Shown: in pieces, positions 1 to 8,632 of the stretch | Layout of the letters: each line of letters opens with the position of its first letter | How positions within the stretch are numbered: position 1 is the stretch's first letter | NCBI GenBank assembly: GCA_938006335.1 | Contig: CALLMF010000005.1 | Coordinates: forward strand, 1-64,000 | Direction: 5' to 3' | DNA length: 64,000 nt | From: an uncultured Granulosicoccaceae bacterium | GTDB taxonomy: Bacteria; Pseudomonadota; Gammaproteobacteria; Granulosicoccales; Granulosicoccaceae | Made by a program: the position numbers and the translations under genes | Notes under the pieces: model-generated | What the model was told of the DNA's origin: nothing | Database searches by the model: none | What the model saw: the letters and a program-made list of their open reading frames with translations, nothing else

Positions 1-2
1 TG

Positions 3-152
3 AACCGACGGACCTGGTGCACGACCAAGGACCCGAAGCGGCTTGCTGACCACATGGCGATACTGATCGATGTGTTCTGCGAGTACCTTGCCGAGCGCTG
101 GAAGTGTGGAAAGGGGGTGTGTCCGGTGCGGCCGATCGACACTCACGCATAG
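3..152 (+). CDS. C-terminal tail of an unidentified protein (cut by window edge)
   Basis: One frame stays open from the left edge to a TAG at 150-152, giving about 49 residues that include a helical-looking stretch (MAILIDVFCEYLAERW) and two cysteines. I do not recognise the family. There is no start codon in the window that would make this a complete small gene with a ribosome site, so it is best read as the end of a gene that begins to the left. It could also be chance, because a 150-base open frame is not rare in GC-rich DNA. Confidence 0.3.
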   Translation, partial: NRRTWCTTKDPKRLADHMAILIDVFCEYLAERWKCGKGVCPVRPIDTHA

Positions 153-263
153 TTCGATCGCCATGCGGCAGTGTCCCCAGCGTAGTGGAGCCCTTCTCGC
201 TGATTGCCCTGACGTGGCGTATCTCAGGTAACGTGCGGTTCGCAGTGTCGAGTATGGGATTTG

Positions 264-947
264 ATGGATAAACATGGTTTTGAAACGGTGGATCTGGTCG
301 CCGTGTTGTTTTTCGTGTTCACGTGGTGCGCCTACTTCTGGACCGTCAACGCGTCGCGCTGGCAAACCCGCACCATCACCCATCAGATGGTGCTGTACCG
401 TCAGCAGTGGATGTTGAACATGGTAGGCCGTGAGGTACGCATGGTGGACGCGCTCATTGCCAACAGTCTCCAGCAGGGTGTGGTGTTCTTTGCGTCCACC
501 TCGATTCTCCTCATCGGTGGTTTGACGGCGGGTCTGAGCTCGGCGGACTCGGCGATGCGCGTGTTGAGCGATATTCACTGGTCGAGCACCAACACGCGTA
601 CGGAGTGGGAGTTGAAGGTGGCACTGGTGCTGCTGATATTCATCTATGCCTTTTTCAAGTTCGCGTGGAGCTACCGCTTGTTCAACTACGTGATCATCAT
701 GATTGGTGCTGCACCTCCTGCCGAGGGTGACTCAGCAGCAGGTGAGAAATTCGCCACGAAAGTGGCCAAGCTTCACGCCATTGGCGCCAAGCACTTCACC
801 ATGGGCCTGAGTTCCTACTTCTTTGCCTTGTGCGCGGCGGCGTGGTTCATCAATGCCTACACCTTCATCGCAGCCACGGTGTGGTTGTCGTTGGTGTTGT
901 ACCGACGAACGTTTCAGTCCAATTTCATGAAGATTCTTGTTGATTGA
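264..947 (+). CDS. DUF599-family integral membrane protein
   Basis: The product has 227 residues if the ATG at 264 is used; a TTG directly before it (261) is an alternative. Hydrophobic segments lie near residues 10-28, 70-90, 118-137 and 185-215, which predicts four membrane helices with a charged loop (RWQTRTITHQMVLYRQQWM) after the first. The pattern and length fit the DUF599 family, whose function is unknown. The gene is followed 56 bases later by the glutamine-synthetase-like gene on the same strand, so they may be cotranscribed, but nothing in the sequence ties it to that pathway. Confidence 0.75.
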   Translation: MDKHGFETVDLVAVLFFVFTWCAYFWTVNASRWQTRTITHQMVLYRQQWMLNMVGREVRMVDALIANSLQQGVVFFASTSILLIGGLTAGLSSADSAMRVLSDIHWSSTNTRTEWELKVALVLLIFIYAFFKFAWSYRLFNYVIIMIGAAPPAEGDSAAGEKFATKVAKLHAIGAKHFTMGLSSYFFALCAAAWFINAYTFIAATVWLSLVLYRRTFQSNFMKILVD

Positions 948-1003
948 TCGTCCTCGGCAAGCCTTCATCTGACCTTTTCTGATCGACCTCCCGGAGCGAC
1001 TTC

Positions 1004-2371
1004 ATGCGTGGACATCTGAGCTTTGAGCAACTCCGTGCTGCTGTTGACGATGGCAGCGTTGATACGGTGGCCGCCGTGCTGGTGGACATGCAGGGCCGTC
1101 TCATGGGCAAGCGTTTTCACGCGCGCCACTTCGTGGACTCGGCCTACGAGGAAACGCACTGCTGCAACTACCTGCTCGCTACCGATCTGGAGATGGCGAC
1201 CCCGGACGGTTACGCGTCGTCGAGCTGGGGGCAGGGGTATGGGGACTACATCATGAAGCCGGACCTCAACGCCATCCGGCTCACGCCCTGGGCCAATGGT
1301 GCTGCGATCGTGTTGTGTGACGTGCTGGATCATCACAGTCATGAGCCGGTACCTCACTCGCCACGGCAGATGTTGCAACGCCAGCTCAAGCGACTTGAGG
1401 AGCGTGGTTACCAATGTGCTGCAGCGACCGAGCTCGAGTTCTTTCTGTTCGATGAAAGCTATGTCGAAGCGCGCTCCAAGGCCTATGGCGGCATGACGCC
1501 AGCGAGTCCCTACAACGAGGACTATCACCTGTTTCAGACCGCCAGCGAAGAGCCAGTCATGCGCGCGATACGCAATGAGCTGTTTGCTGCGGGTATCCCG
1601 GTAGAGAACACCAAGGGCGAGGCCGAGGCAGGGCAGGCCGAGCTCAATATCCGTTATGCGGAGATGTCGGTCACCGCGGACATGCACGCCATCGCCAAAC
1701 ACGCGGTGAAGGAGATCGCGATGCGCGAAGGGCGTAGCGTGACCTTTCTGGCCAAGACCGGAGCGAATATCGTCGGCTCTTCCAGCCATGTGCACCTGTC
1801 GCTGCGCGACCAGAACAACACGCCGGTGTTCTTTGACGCCGAGGCGCCGCATGGCATGTCCACGCTGATGCAGCATGCGCTGGCCGGACAACTGGCTCAC
1901 GTGGCTGATATCACGTGTCTGCTTGCGCCATACGTCAATTCCTACAAGCGCTTTGCCCCCGGCACCTTCGCGCCAACGCGCGCCGTCTGGTCGCTGGACA
2001 ACCGCACGGCAGGTTTTCGTATCTGCGGTGCGGATACCGCCGCGGTACGTATCGAGTGTCGCATCGGTGGGGCCGATCTCAATCCCTATCTTGCGTTTTC
2101 AGGTCTTGTAGCAGCATCCATAGCCGGTATGGATGCGGGCCTCGAACCTCCGCCGATGTTCACCGGTGATGCCTACGCGGCCGACGCCGCTTCCAGCATT
2201 CCACGCAACCTCCGAGAAGCCGCCGATTACCTGCACAACTCCAGCATGTTGCGTGAGGCCTTCGGTGATGACGTGGTCGATCACTACGTGCGATGTGCGC
2301 AGGTCGAACAGGAAGACTTTGACCGAGCAGTTACCGACTATGAAATTCGTCGTGGATTCGAGCGCGCCTGA
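1004..2371 (+). CDS. Glutamine-synthetase-family gamma-glutamylamide ligase
   Basis: This 455-residue protein has the glutamine synthetase fold: an N-terminal beta-grasp part (residues 1-100) and a catalytic part with the metal-binding ELEFFLF (E143), the SSHVHLSL segment, and NSYKRF (N312) with its following arginines. In this family a carboxylate of glutamate is activated with ATP and joined to ammonia or an amine. The sequence resembles the PuuA/GlnA3/GlnA4 branch more than housekeeping GlnA, which lies in a different context and carries an adenylylation loop. The next genes encode an aldehyde dehydrogenase and an iron alcohol dehydrogenase, which suggests that the substrate is an amino alcohol such as ethanolamine, oxidised after gamma-glutamylation. 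The substrate assignment is inference; polyamines or isopropylamine-type amines are possible. Confidence 0.85.
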   Translation: MRGHLSFEQLRAAVDDGSVDTVAAVLVDMQGRLMGKRFHARHFVDSAYEETHCCNYLLATDLEMATPDGYASSSWGQGYGDYIMKPDLNAIRLTPWANGAAIVLCDVLDHHSHEPVPHSPRQMLQRQLKRLEERGYQCAAATELEFFLFDESYVEARSKAYGGMTPASPYNEDYHLFQTASEEPVMRAIRNELFAAGIPVENTKGEAEAGQAELNIRYAEMSVTADMHAIAKHAVKEIAMREGRSVTFLAKTGANIVGSSSHVHLSLRDQNNTPVFFDAEAPHGMSTLMQHALAGQLAHVADITCLLAPYVNSYKRFAPGTFAPTRAVWSLDNRTAGFRICGADTAAVRIECRIGGADLNPYLAFSGLVAASIAGMDAGLEPPPMFTGDAYAADAASSIPRNLREAADYLHNSSMLREAFGDDVVDHYVRCAQVEQEDFDRAVTDYEIRRGFERA

Positions 2372-2415
2372 TCTGGCCATCGTGGTCGATTGATCCCACT
2401 GGCAAGAGCCTTTGA

Positions 2416-3813
2416 ATGACTACTCTCACTTGCATCTCCCCTATCGATGGCAACGTGTTCGCCAGTCGCGAGAGCCTGTCGCTGGACGCAGCGAGAGCAC
2501 GCCTTGCATCAGCGCGAGAGGCGCAACAGGCATGGCAGCGCGAGTCGGTGTCACATCGCCGTATGCGGGTGCTGAAGGCCATCGACCGATTGGGAGAGAT
2601 CAATGATGAGCTGGTGCCAGAGCTTGCGTGGCAGATGGGGCGGCCGGTGCGCTACGGCGGTGAGTTTGGCGGCGTCAGGGAACGTAGCGACGCGATGGCT
2701 CGACTGGCCGACGAGGGGCTTGCACCTCTGGTGGTGGAATCATCGGCCGAGTTCGAGCGGCGCATAGAGCGCGAGCCTCAGGGTGTGGTGCTCGTGGTCG
2801 CCCCCTGGAATTACCCTTACATGACAGCGATCAACACGATTGTCCCTGCGTTGATAGCGGGCAATAGCGTCGTGCTGAAGCATGCGACGCAAACCCTCTT
2901 GGTCGGCGAACGCTTGCAACAGGTGTTCGATGAGGCGGGTGTGCCGAGAGGCGTCTTCAGCAACCTGTTTCTGGATCATGAGGTCACCGCAGCGCTGATT
3001 GCCGATCGCAGTTTCGGCTTCGTGAACTTCACAGGTTCAGTCAATGGCGGACGAGCGGTCGAGCGCGCTGCACTGGGTACCTTCACTTCCCTGGGGCTCG
3101 AGCTCGGCGGCAAGGACCCGGCTTACGTCGCTGAGGATGCCGACCTCGACGCAGCGGTAGACACCTTGATAGATGGCGCCATGTTCAACTCCGGGCAGTG
3201 CTGCTGTGGGATAGAGCGCATCTATGTGCACCGTTCTCTGTATACGAGTTTCGTCGACAAGGCGGTGGCGATCATCGAAGGGTATGTGCTTGGCAATCCA
3301 CTCGATCAGGCGACTACCCTCGGCCCCATGGCGCATGCGCGCTTTGCCGCGACAGTGCGGGAACACACTGCCGATGCCTTGGCAAACGGTGCTGCCGGTC
3401 TGATCGATGCTGCACGTTTCGATGACGATGGAGGCGCCTACCTCGCACCTCAGCTACTCGTTGATGTATCCCACGACATGCGCGTGATGCGAGAGGAGAG
3501 TTTTGGTCCTGTCGTGGGCATCATGCCGGTAGACAGCGATGACGAGGCGGTACGTCTGATGAACGACAGTGAGTTCGGTCTGACCGCCTCGCTGTGGACG
3601 GTGGATGCCGAACGCGCAGCACGGATCGGGCGCGACATGCAGACCGGGACGGTGTTCATGAACCGCTGCGACTACCTTGATCCGGAGTTGTGTTGGACCG
3701 GTTGCAAGGACACGGGTCGCGGCACGGGTTTGTCAGTGCTCGGGTATCAATCGGTTACCCGAGCAAAGTCCTATCACCTCAAGAAGCCTACTGCTCCTGC
3801 TGCAGGGCATTGA
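2416..3813 (+). CDS. NAD(P)-dependent aldehyde dehydrogenase
   Basis: The 465-residue protein is a full-length aldehyde dehydrogenase. The nucleotide-binding APWNYPY lies near residue 130, the general base is E229 in LELGG, and the catalytic cysteine is C263 in GQCCCG. It starts 44 bases after the ligase gene on the same strand, so an operon is likely. In the proposed pathway it would oxidise a gamma-glutamylated aldehyde to the acid, for example to gamma-glutamylglycine when the amine was ethanolamine. Its last 26 bases overlap the end of the convergent DUF2059 gene. Enzyme class is certain; the natural substrate is inferred only from neighbours. Confidence 0.93.
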   Translation: MTTLTCISPIDGNVFASRESLSLDAARARLASAREAQQAWQRESVSHRRMRVLKAIDRLGEINDELVPELAWQMGRPVRYGGEFGGVRERSDAMARLADEGLAPLVVESSAEFERRIEREPQGVVLVVAPWNYPYMTAINTIVPALIAGNSVVLKHATQTLLVGERLQQVFDEAGVPRGVFSNLFLDHEVTAALIADRSFGFVNFTGSVNGGRAVERAALGTFTSLGLELGGKDPAYVAEDADLDAAVDTLIDGAMFNSGQCCCGIERIYVHRSLYTSFVDKAVAIIEGYVLGNPLDQATTLGPMAHARFAATVREHTADALANGAAGLIDAARFDDDGGAYLAPQLLVDVSHDMRVMREESFGPVVGIMPVDSDDEAVRLMNDSEFGLTASLWTVDAERAARIGRDMQTGTVFMNRCDYLDPELCWTGCKDTGRGTGLSVLGYQSVTRAKSYHLKKPTAPAAGH

Positions 3814-4300
3814 CCTCGGACTGCACGAACTCGAGCAGCTCCGGCATGGCTTCGCTCATGCGCTGCTGGACCAGCGTGGAGGTGCGCGCCATCAGATCGG
3901 GGCTGGCATCCAGGAAGCGTTGCCCCAATGGTGACTCCATGAATTCAGTCAGCGCGACCATGTCCTCTTCGGTGTAGGTGTCCGCGTACAAGGTCACGTA
4001 CTCCGGCTTCAGTGCGGCATAGCCGATGCGCTCATCGATGAAGCCCATGGTTTTTTCCATCAATGCCTGCAAGTCTTCCGGCGGTGGCGCGTTCGGGCCG
4101 GTAGGCAGCAAGCCTGCGAGCATCTGCGGCATCTGCGCGTACATCTGATTCATCATGGCTTCTACCCGCGTGGCCTCCAGCAGGGCCTCGGCGGCTGCCA
4201 GCTTGTCGTCTTGTGACCATGCGGTTGCCGGCACCGACAATGCGGCGGACATCAGTGTGGCGGCAAGGAGCTTACCGGCCGCAATTACGGGCTGTACCAT
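3788..4300 (-). CDS. DUF2059-like exported protein
   Basis: The 170-residue product begins with a clear Sec signal (MVQPVIAAGKLLAATLMSAA, cleavage near residue 28 after an alanine-rich stretch). The mature part is helical and acidic, with the segment YTEEDMVALTEFMESPLGQR that is typical of DUF2059 proteins. It should be periplasmic; no enzymatic motif is visible and the family has no established role. It lies antisense between the aldehyde and alcohol dehydrogenase genes, overlapping the end of the former by 26 bases and diverging from the latter across about 79 bases. Confidence 0.8.
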   Translation of the reverse strand: MVQPVIAAGKLLAATLMSAALSVPATAWSQDDKLAAAEALLEATRVEAMMNQMYAQMPQMLAGLLPTGPNAPPPEDLQALMEKTMGFIDERIGYAALKPEYVTLYADTYTEEDMVALTEFMESPLGQRFLDASPDLMARTSTLVQQRMSEAMPELLEFVQSEVNALQQEQ

Positions 4301-4379
4301 GAGCGTTCCCTGTAGTCGTGGTTTTTTGTGGGCTACCAGACTAACGCCATCCGTTCTTGACAGCCACCTGATTCAACCC

Positions 4380-5537
4380 ATGACGCTCAACGGCAACTGG
4401 AACTACCCGACCCCCATCCGCTTCGGCGCAGGAAGAATCCGTGAACTTGCCGAGGCTTGCCAGGCCTTGGGCATGCAGCGCCCGCTGCTGGTAACCGACA
4501 AGGGGCTGGCTGGCCTGCCGATCACGGTCTCTGCGGTGGATGCCCTGGTGAGCGCGGGCCTTGCGGATTCGGCACCCGCTGCGGTGTTTGCCGACGTCGA
4601 TCCGAACCCGACTGGTGACAATCTTGATGCTGGACTACGCCACTATCGCGACGGAGGGCACGACGGTGTGGTCGCCTTCGGGGGTGGATCCGGGCTCGAT
4701 CTGGGCAAGGCCATCGCGTTCATGGCGCGACAGACCCGACCGGTGTGGGACTTCGAGGATGTGGGCGATTGGTGGACACGTGCAGATTCCGATGGAATCG
4801 ACCCGATCGTCGCCGTACCAACCACTGCGGGTACCGGCAGCGAAGTGGGGCGAGCCGCGGTGCTCACCAATACCGATACTGCCGAGAAGAAGATCATCTT
4901 CCACCCGAAGATGCTTCCAGGCATCGTCATTGCGGATCCCGAGCTCACCGTGGGCATGCCTGCGGCGATAACCGCTGGCACCGGTATGGATGCCTTCGCG
5001 CATTGTCTCGAAGCCTACTGCTCTCCTCACTATCACCCGATGAGTCAGGGCATTGCGCTCGAGGGTCTGCGCTTGGTCAACGAATACCTACCGCGAGCGT
5101 TTGAACGCGCAGATGACCTCGAAGCGCGCGCCCACATGATGAGTGCGGCAGCCATGGGAGCGACGGCGTTTCAAAAAGGGCTTGGAGCAATTCACGCGCT
5201 GTCACACCCTATCGGTGCTGTGCACCATACCCACCATGGCACGACCAACGCGGTGGTCATGCAGCAGGTGCTGGACTTCAACCGGGACGAGATTGTAAAA
5301 AGCATGGCTGCCGCCTCACGGTACCTCGGTATCGGTAAGGACTTCGATGCGTTTCGTGCGCGCGTTGGAGAACTCAACCGCTTGCTCGGCATTCCTGCAA
5401 GCCTCGGCGCACTCGGTGTCATCGATCCCGACCTCGATGCGCTGACACGATCAGCGCTCGCGGACCCGAGCGTGGGCGGCAATCCAGTAGAGATGACCGC
5501 AGAAAACACCCGGCAGTTGCTGGAGCGCTGTCTCTGA
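4380..5537 (+). CDS. Iron-containing (group III) alcohol dehydrogenase
   Basis: The 385-residue product has the family's NAD-binding GGGSGLDLGK (G101 onward) and PTTAGTGSE motifs. The four expected iron ligands can be placed as D204 and H208 (GMDAFAH), H272 (HALSHP) and H286 (HHTHHG), with the same 14-residue spacing between the last two as in FucO. The ATG at 4380 is chosen because the family N-terminus (NWNYPTPIRFGAG) begins there; an upstream extension in frame looks non-coding. It is on the same strand as the ligase and aldehyde dehydrogenase genes but separated from them by the antisense DUF2059 gene. It would oxidise the hydroxyl group of a gamma-glutamylated amino alcohol. Confidence 0.93.
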   Translation: MTLNGNWNYPTPIRFGAGRIRELAEACQALGMQRPLLVTDKGLAGLPITVSAVDALVSAGLADSAPAAVFADVDPNPTGDNLDAGLRHYRDGGHDGVVAFGGGSGLDLGKAIAFMARQTRPVWDFEDVGDWWTRADSDGIDPIVAVPTTAGTGSEVGRAAVLTNTDTAEKKIIFHPKMLPGIVIADPELTVGMPAAITAGTGMDAFAHCLEAYCSPHYHPMSQGIALEGLRLVNEYLPRAFERADDLEARAHMMSAAAMGATAFQKGLGAIHALSHPIGAVHHTHHGTTNAVVMQQVLDFNRDEIVKSMAAASRYLGIGKDFDAFRARVGELNRLLGIPASLGALGVIDPDLDALTRSALADPSVGGNPVEMTAENTRQLLERCL

Positions 5538-5552
5538 ACGTAGTGTCTCGGC

Positions 5553-7565
5553 TCAGCGAGAGGCCAGCCAGCTATCCACGTCGTTGAGCCACGCGGTAGC
5601 CGATGCATCCGACGGCATGCGCCAGTCGCCACGGGGTGACAAGGCCACCGTGCCGACCTTGGGAGCATCGGCGGTACATGAGCGCTTGAACTGTTGCGTA
5701 AAGAAGCGCTGTAGAAAGACGCGTAGCCATCGCGCCAGGGTTGCATCGTCGTAGCGACCATTGAAGGCCACAGCTGCCAGATCGAGAATGCGCGCCGGCC
5801 GCGCCCCGTGACGGACGTGGTGGTAGAGAAAGAAGTCGTGCAGCTCGTAGGGACCGATCTTCTCCTCGGTGAGTTGCGCAATCTGTCCTGCGGCATCGGC
5901 GGGCAGCAGCTCCGGTGATATCGGCGTGTCCAGAATGTCGAACAGCACCTCGCGCAAGCGATCCTTGTCAGCCCAGTTGGCTGCAGCCTCGTTGGCGACC
6001 CAACGGATGACAAACTGCAGGAGTGTCTTGGGTACGCCGGCGTTGACGTCGTACATGGCGATGTGATCACCCGCATAGGTCGACCATCCCAGCGCCTTTT
6101 CCGACAAGTCGCCGGTGCCGACGACAATGCCGCTGTCGCGGTTGGCAATCGTCATCAGCACGAGGGTTCTGACGCGCGCCTGCACGTTCTCCAGCGTGAC
6201 GTCGCCAAACTCGGGGTGTTCGCGCAGACGCTGCAGCAAGCCGTCCAGCGTGTCGACACCTTCGGTGGCGGCATGGCCAATCGCGGATAGCACGACGCGA
6301 GAGATTTCGTCGATGGACAAGGTGTGCAGTGTCGCTCCGAGCGATTCGGCCAGCACGGTGGCGTTATCCTTGGTTCCGCTACTGGTACCAAAGCCCGGCA
6401 TCGTCAGGCAGACGAGATCAGTGCGCGGTCGCTTGTCGAGGTCCAGCGCAGCCGCAGCGACCAGAGCCGCTGCCGTCGAGTCCAGTCCGCCGGAAACACC
6501 GAGTACCAGTTTCGGTGCGCCGATCGCGCGCATGCGGGTCAACAAGGCGTTGGACTGTATCTCGAACATCTCCCAACAGCGTCGGCTGAGCGTGCTTTCG
6601 TCCTTTGGGAGAAACGGAGTGGGGGTGATCTTGCGCAGGAAGTCGGTGTTTTCCTTCGCCTCGAACGCGCACCATCGCCAGTCATGCTCATCGTGCTGTT
6701 GCGCTGCGCAGTCGCCAAAGGTGGTCGTGGATCTGCGCTCGAAGGCCAGTGCCTCGAGATCGATGTCCTGAAGCACCAGCTGGCGCTCGCGCGCAAAGCG
6801 TCTCGACTCGGCAAGCAGGCTACCGTTCTCGTAGATGAACGCGTCGGCGTCCCAGGTGACATCGGTGGATGACTCGCCGGGTCCCGCCGCCACATAGACG
6901 TAGGCACACTTGCCACGGTCGCTTTGCGCGCTGGCCAGGGTGCGCCGCAGTTCTGCCTTGCCGATGGTGAAGTTCGACGCCGAGAGATTGGCGATGACGG
7001 TGGCGCCAGCAGAACACTGGGCCGAGCTGGGTGGTTGTTGAACCCACAGGTCCTCGCAGATCTCCACACCGACCACCAGTCCACGCAGCGTGCTGTCGAA
7101 CAACAGGTCAAGCCCGAAGGGAACGTTGCTGGCGCCAATCCGTATGATGCTGCCATCGGGAACCTCCACGCCGGGTCGAAACCAGCGGGCTTCCTCGAAT
7201 TCGCGATAGTTCGGCAGATAGGCCTTGGGAACCACGCCGAGGATAGTGCCGCCTTGCATTGCAATGGCGCAGTTGTAGAGCCCGCGAGGCGTTCTCAATG
7301 GTGCACCGACGAGTGCCAGGCAATCCAGGGCTGCCGCCTGCTGCGCCAGCCTGAGAAGCTGCTCCTCGACGACATCGAGCAGTTGTGTGGCAAGTACCAG
7401 ATCGCGCACGGTGTAGGCGCTGAGCCCGAGTTCCGGGAACACCACCACCTGCGCGCCCGCCTCGCTGGCCTCGCGCCACAGGGCGAGGGTGTTTTCCCGG
7501 TTGCGTTCGGGATCCCCCACACGGACGGTGGGCACCGCCGCAGCGATACGAGCAAAGCCTTTCAT
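5553..7565 (-). CDS. nadE: Glutamine-dependent NAD(+) synthetase
   Basis: The 670-residue two-domain enzyme makes NAD from deamido-NAD, ATP and glutamine. The N-terminal nitrilase-type glutaminase carries the catalytic triad E45 (VFPELGLSAY), K114 (VVPKAYLPNY) and C170 (VEICEDLW). The C-terminal synthetase has the ATP-binding loop SGGLDSTAA near residue 357 and KALGWSTYAGD further on. The length matches the long, mycobacterial-type NadE rather than the 275-residue ammonia-dependent form. It converges on the iron alcohol dehydrogenase gene with a 15-base gap and is monocistronic here. Confidence 0.95.
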   Translation of the reverse strand: MKGFARIAAAVPTVRVGDPERNRENTLALWREASEAGAQVVVFPELGLSAYTVRDLVLATQLLDVVEEQLLRLAQQAAALDCLALVGAPLRTPRGLYNCAIAMQGGTILGVVPKAYLPNYREFEEARWFRPGVEVPDGSIIRIGASNVPFGLDLLFDSTLRGLVVGVEICEDLWVQQPPSSAQCSAGATVIANLSASNFTIGKAELRRTLASAQSDRGKCAYVYVAAGPGESSTDVTWDADAFIYENGSLLAESRRFARERQLVLQDIDLEALAFERRSTTTFGDCAAQQHDEHDWRWCAFEAKENTDFLRKITPTPFLPKDESTLSRRCWEMFEIQSNALLTRMRAIGAPKLVLGVSGGLDSTAAALVAAAALDLDKRPRTDLVCLTMPGFGTSSGTKDNATVLAESLGATLHTLSIDEISRVVLSAIGHAATEGVDTLDGLLQRLREHPEFGDVTLENVQARVRTLVLMTIANRDSGIVVGTGDLSEKALGWSTYAGDHIAMYDVNAGVPKTLLQFVIRWVANEAAANWADKDRLREVLFDILDTPISPELLPADAAGQIAQLTEEKIGPYELHDFFLYHHVRHGARPARILDLAAVAFNGRYDDATLARWLRVFLQRFFTQQFKRSCTADAPKVGTVALSPRGDWRMPSDASATAWLNDVDSWLASR

Positions 7566-7643
7566 GAGCGAAGTATACGGACCAAAGGCGCGAGGCCCTG
7601 CACGCGGAGCTTCGGCTCAGCAATGGACAAGTTAACAAAAGGG

Positions 7644-7673
7644 TAACAATTGTGTGCTTTCCGTCACTATAAT
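7644..7673 (+). promoter_or_regulatory. Candidate sigma-70 promoter of the YfaZ-like gene
   Basis: A perfect -10 hexamer TATAAT is at 7668-7673. The best upstream element, TAACAA at 7644-7649 (18-base spacer), is only a partial -35 match. It lies 33 bases before the start of the outer-membrane gene in an AT-rich gap between divergent genes. Confidence 0.4.
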
Positions 7674-7705
7674 GACGTCTTCGACGATTGGCTGACACGT
7701 TCCAG

Positions 7706-8602
7706 ATGACCCTTCGATGCTCCACAGCCTGCATGGCTGCCACGTTCTCCGTTGTTGGCTTGCTGGGAAGCCCCTTGTTGGCTCAGGCCGACGGTTACGA
7801 ATACCCCATCGTCGTCGAGCGCACGTCGCCGGTTCTCGAGGAAGAGCTGCAACTCGGGGAGGGCGCCGACGTGGCCGACACGGTCTCTGTCGCGCCGGCC
7901 GCGGTAGACGCCGACGTGGTGGACGAATCCGTAGCCACTGCTGTGACGCCTTCTGCTGATGCAACAGCCGTGGCCAACGCCAGTGCTCGACAAGAAGAGC
8001 CGCTGCTCACCGGCGGCATGGCGTCTGCCGGTTTTGCCGACACCGGACGCGCGCTTTCTCTCTACGCCAGCGAAAAGGTCTTTCGTGCCGAGTACGAGCA
8101 GGACAGCGAGCTGTTCGATCTTGAGGATGCACGCATCTCGGCCGGTTTCCTGTTCACCGAATTGCGCGACACCATCATCAGCGGTACCTACCTGATGGAT
8201 ACCTTCCCTGGACTGATTCCGCAGGTTGATTTCAAGGTGGGCACGCGCCTGTATCTTGCGTTGCTGGGTATCGAAAATCGCGATGTCGTGGGCGCTGGTC
8301 TGGGCCTGCAGGCGAAGTACTCACTGCCGCTGGATGCCTTTCCGCTGAGCATTGGTGCGTCCTTCTTCTACACGCCCGACATCCTGGCTTTCGGTCAATC
8401 CGATCGCATCATCGACGCCAGCGTGGATGCCGGGCTCGAGCTGCGTGAGAATCTCAGTGCGTTTGTCGGTCTGCGCTTTCTCGAATTTGATACGCGCCCG
8501 GGTACGCGCAAGGTCGAGGACGATGTGCACTTCGGTATCACCTGGCAGCTGGGTGCAAGCGATAGCAGCGCTCGGCGAAACAGCGCGCCGAGCTTCCGAT
8601 AA
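7706..8602 (+). CDS. YfaZ-like outer-membrane beta-barrel protein
   Basis: The 298-residue product has a signal peptide (MTLRCSTACMAATFSVVGLL, cleavage near the LAQA site), then an acidic alanine/valine-rich linker of about 75 residues, then a beta-barrel-like domain with alternating hydrophobic strands from about residue 105 to the C-terminus. The barrel part (ARISAGFLFTEL, KVGTRLYLALLGIENRDV, SIGASFFYTPDI) resembles YfaZ-family proteins, whose role is unknown. The ATG at 7706 is preferred over a TTG at 7688 because it places the positively charged n-region directly before the hydrophobic core. Confidence 0.75.
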   Translation: MTLRCSTACMAATFSVVGLLGSPLLAQADGYEYPIVVERTSPVLEEELQLGEGADVADTVSVAPAAVDADVVDESVATAVTPSADATAVANASARQEEPLLTGGMASAGFADTGRALSLYASEKVFRAEYEQDSELFDLEDARISAGFLFTELRDTIISGTYLMDTFPGLIPQVDFKVGTRLYLALLGIENRDVVGAGLGLQAKYSLPLDAFPLSIGASFFYTPDILAFGQSDRIIDASVDAGLELRENLSAFVGLRFLEFDTRPGTRKVEDDVHFGITWQLGASDSSARRNSAPSFR

Positions 8603-8632
8603 GGCCTGACCGCCGCGTTCTTTACGAGGCCA

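Noticed and set aside
3-152. Transposase remnant at the left edge
   Set aside because: The tail has no catalytic or family motif, and no inverted repeat is visible near it.
965-1900. Open frame antisense to the glutamine-synthetase-like gene
   Set aside because: No recognisable product; codon bias shadow of the real gene.
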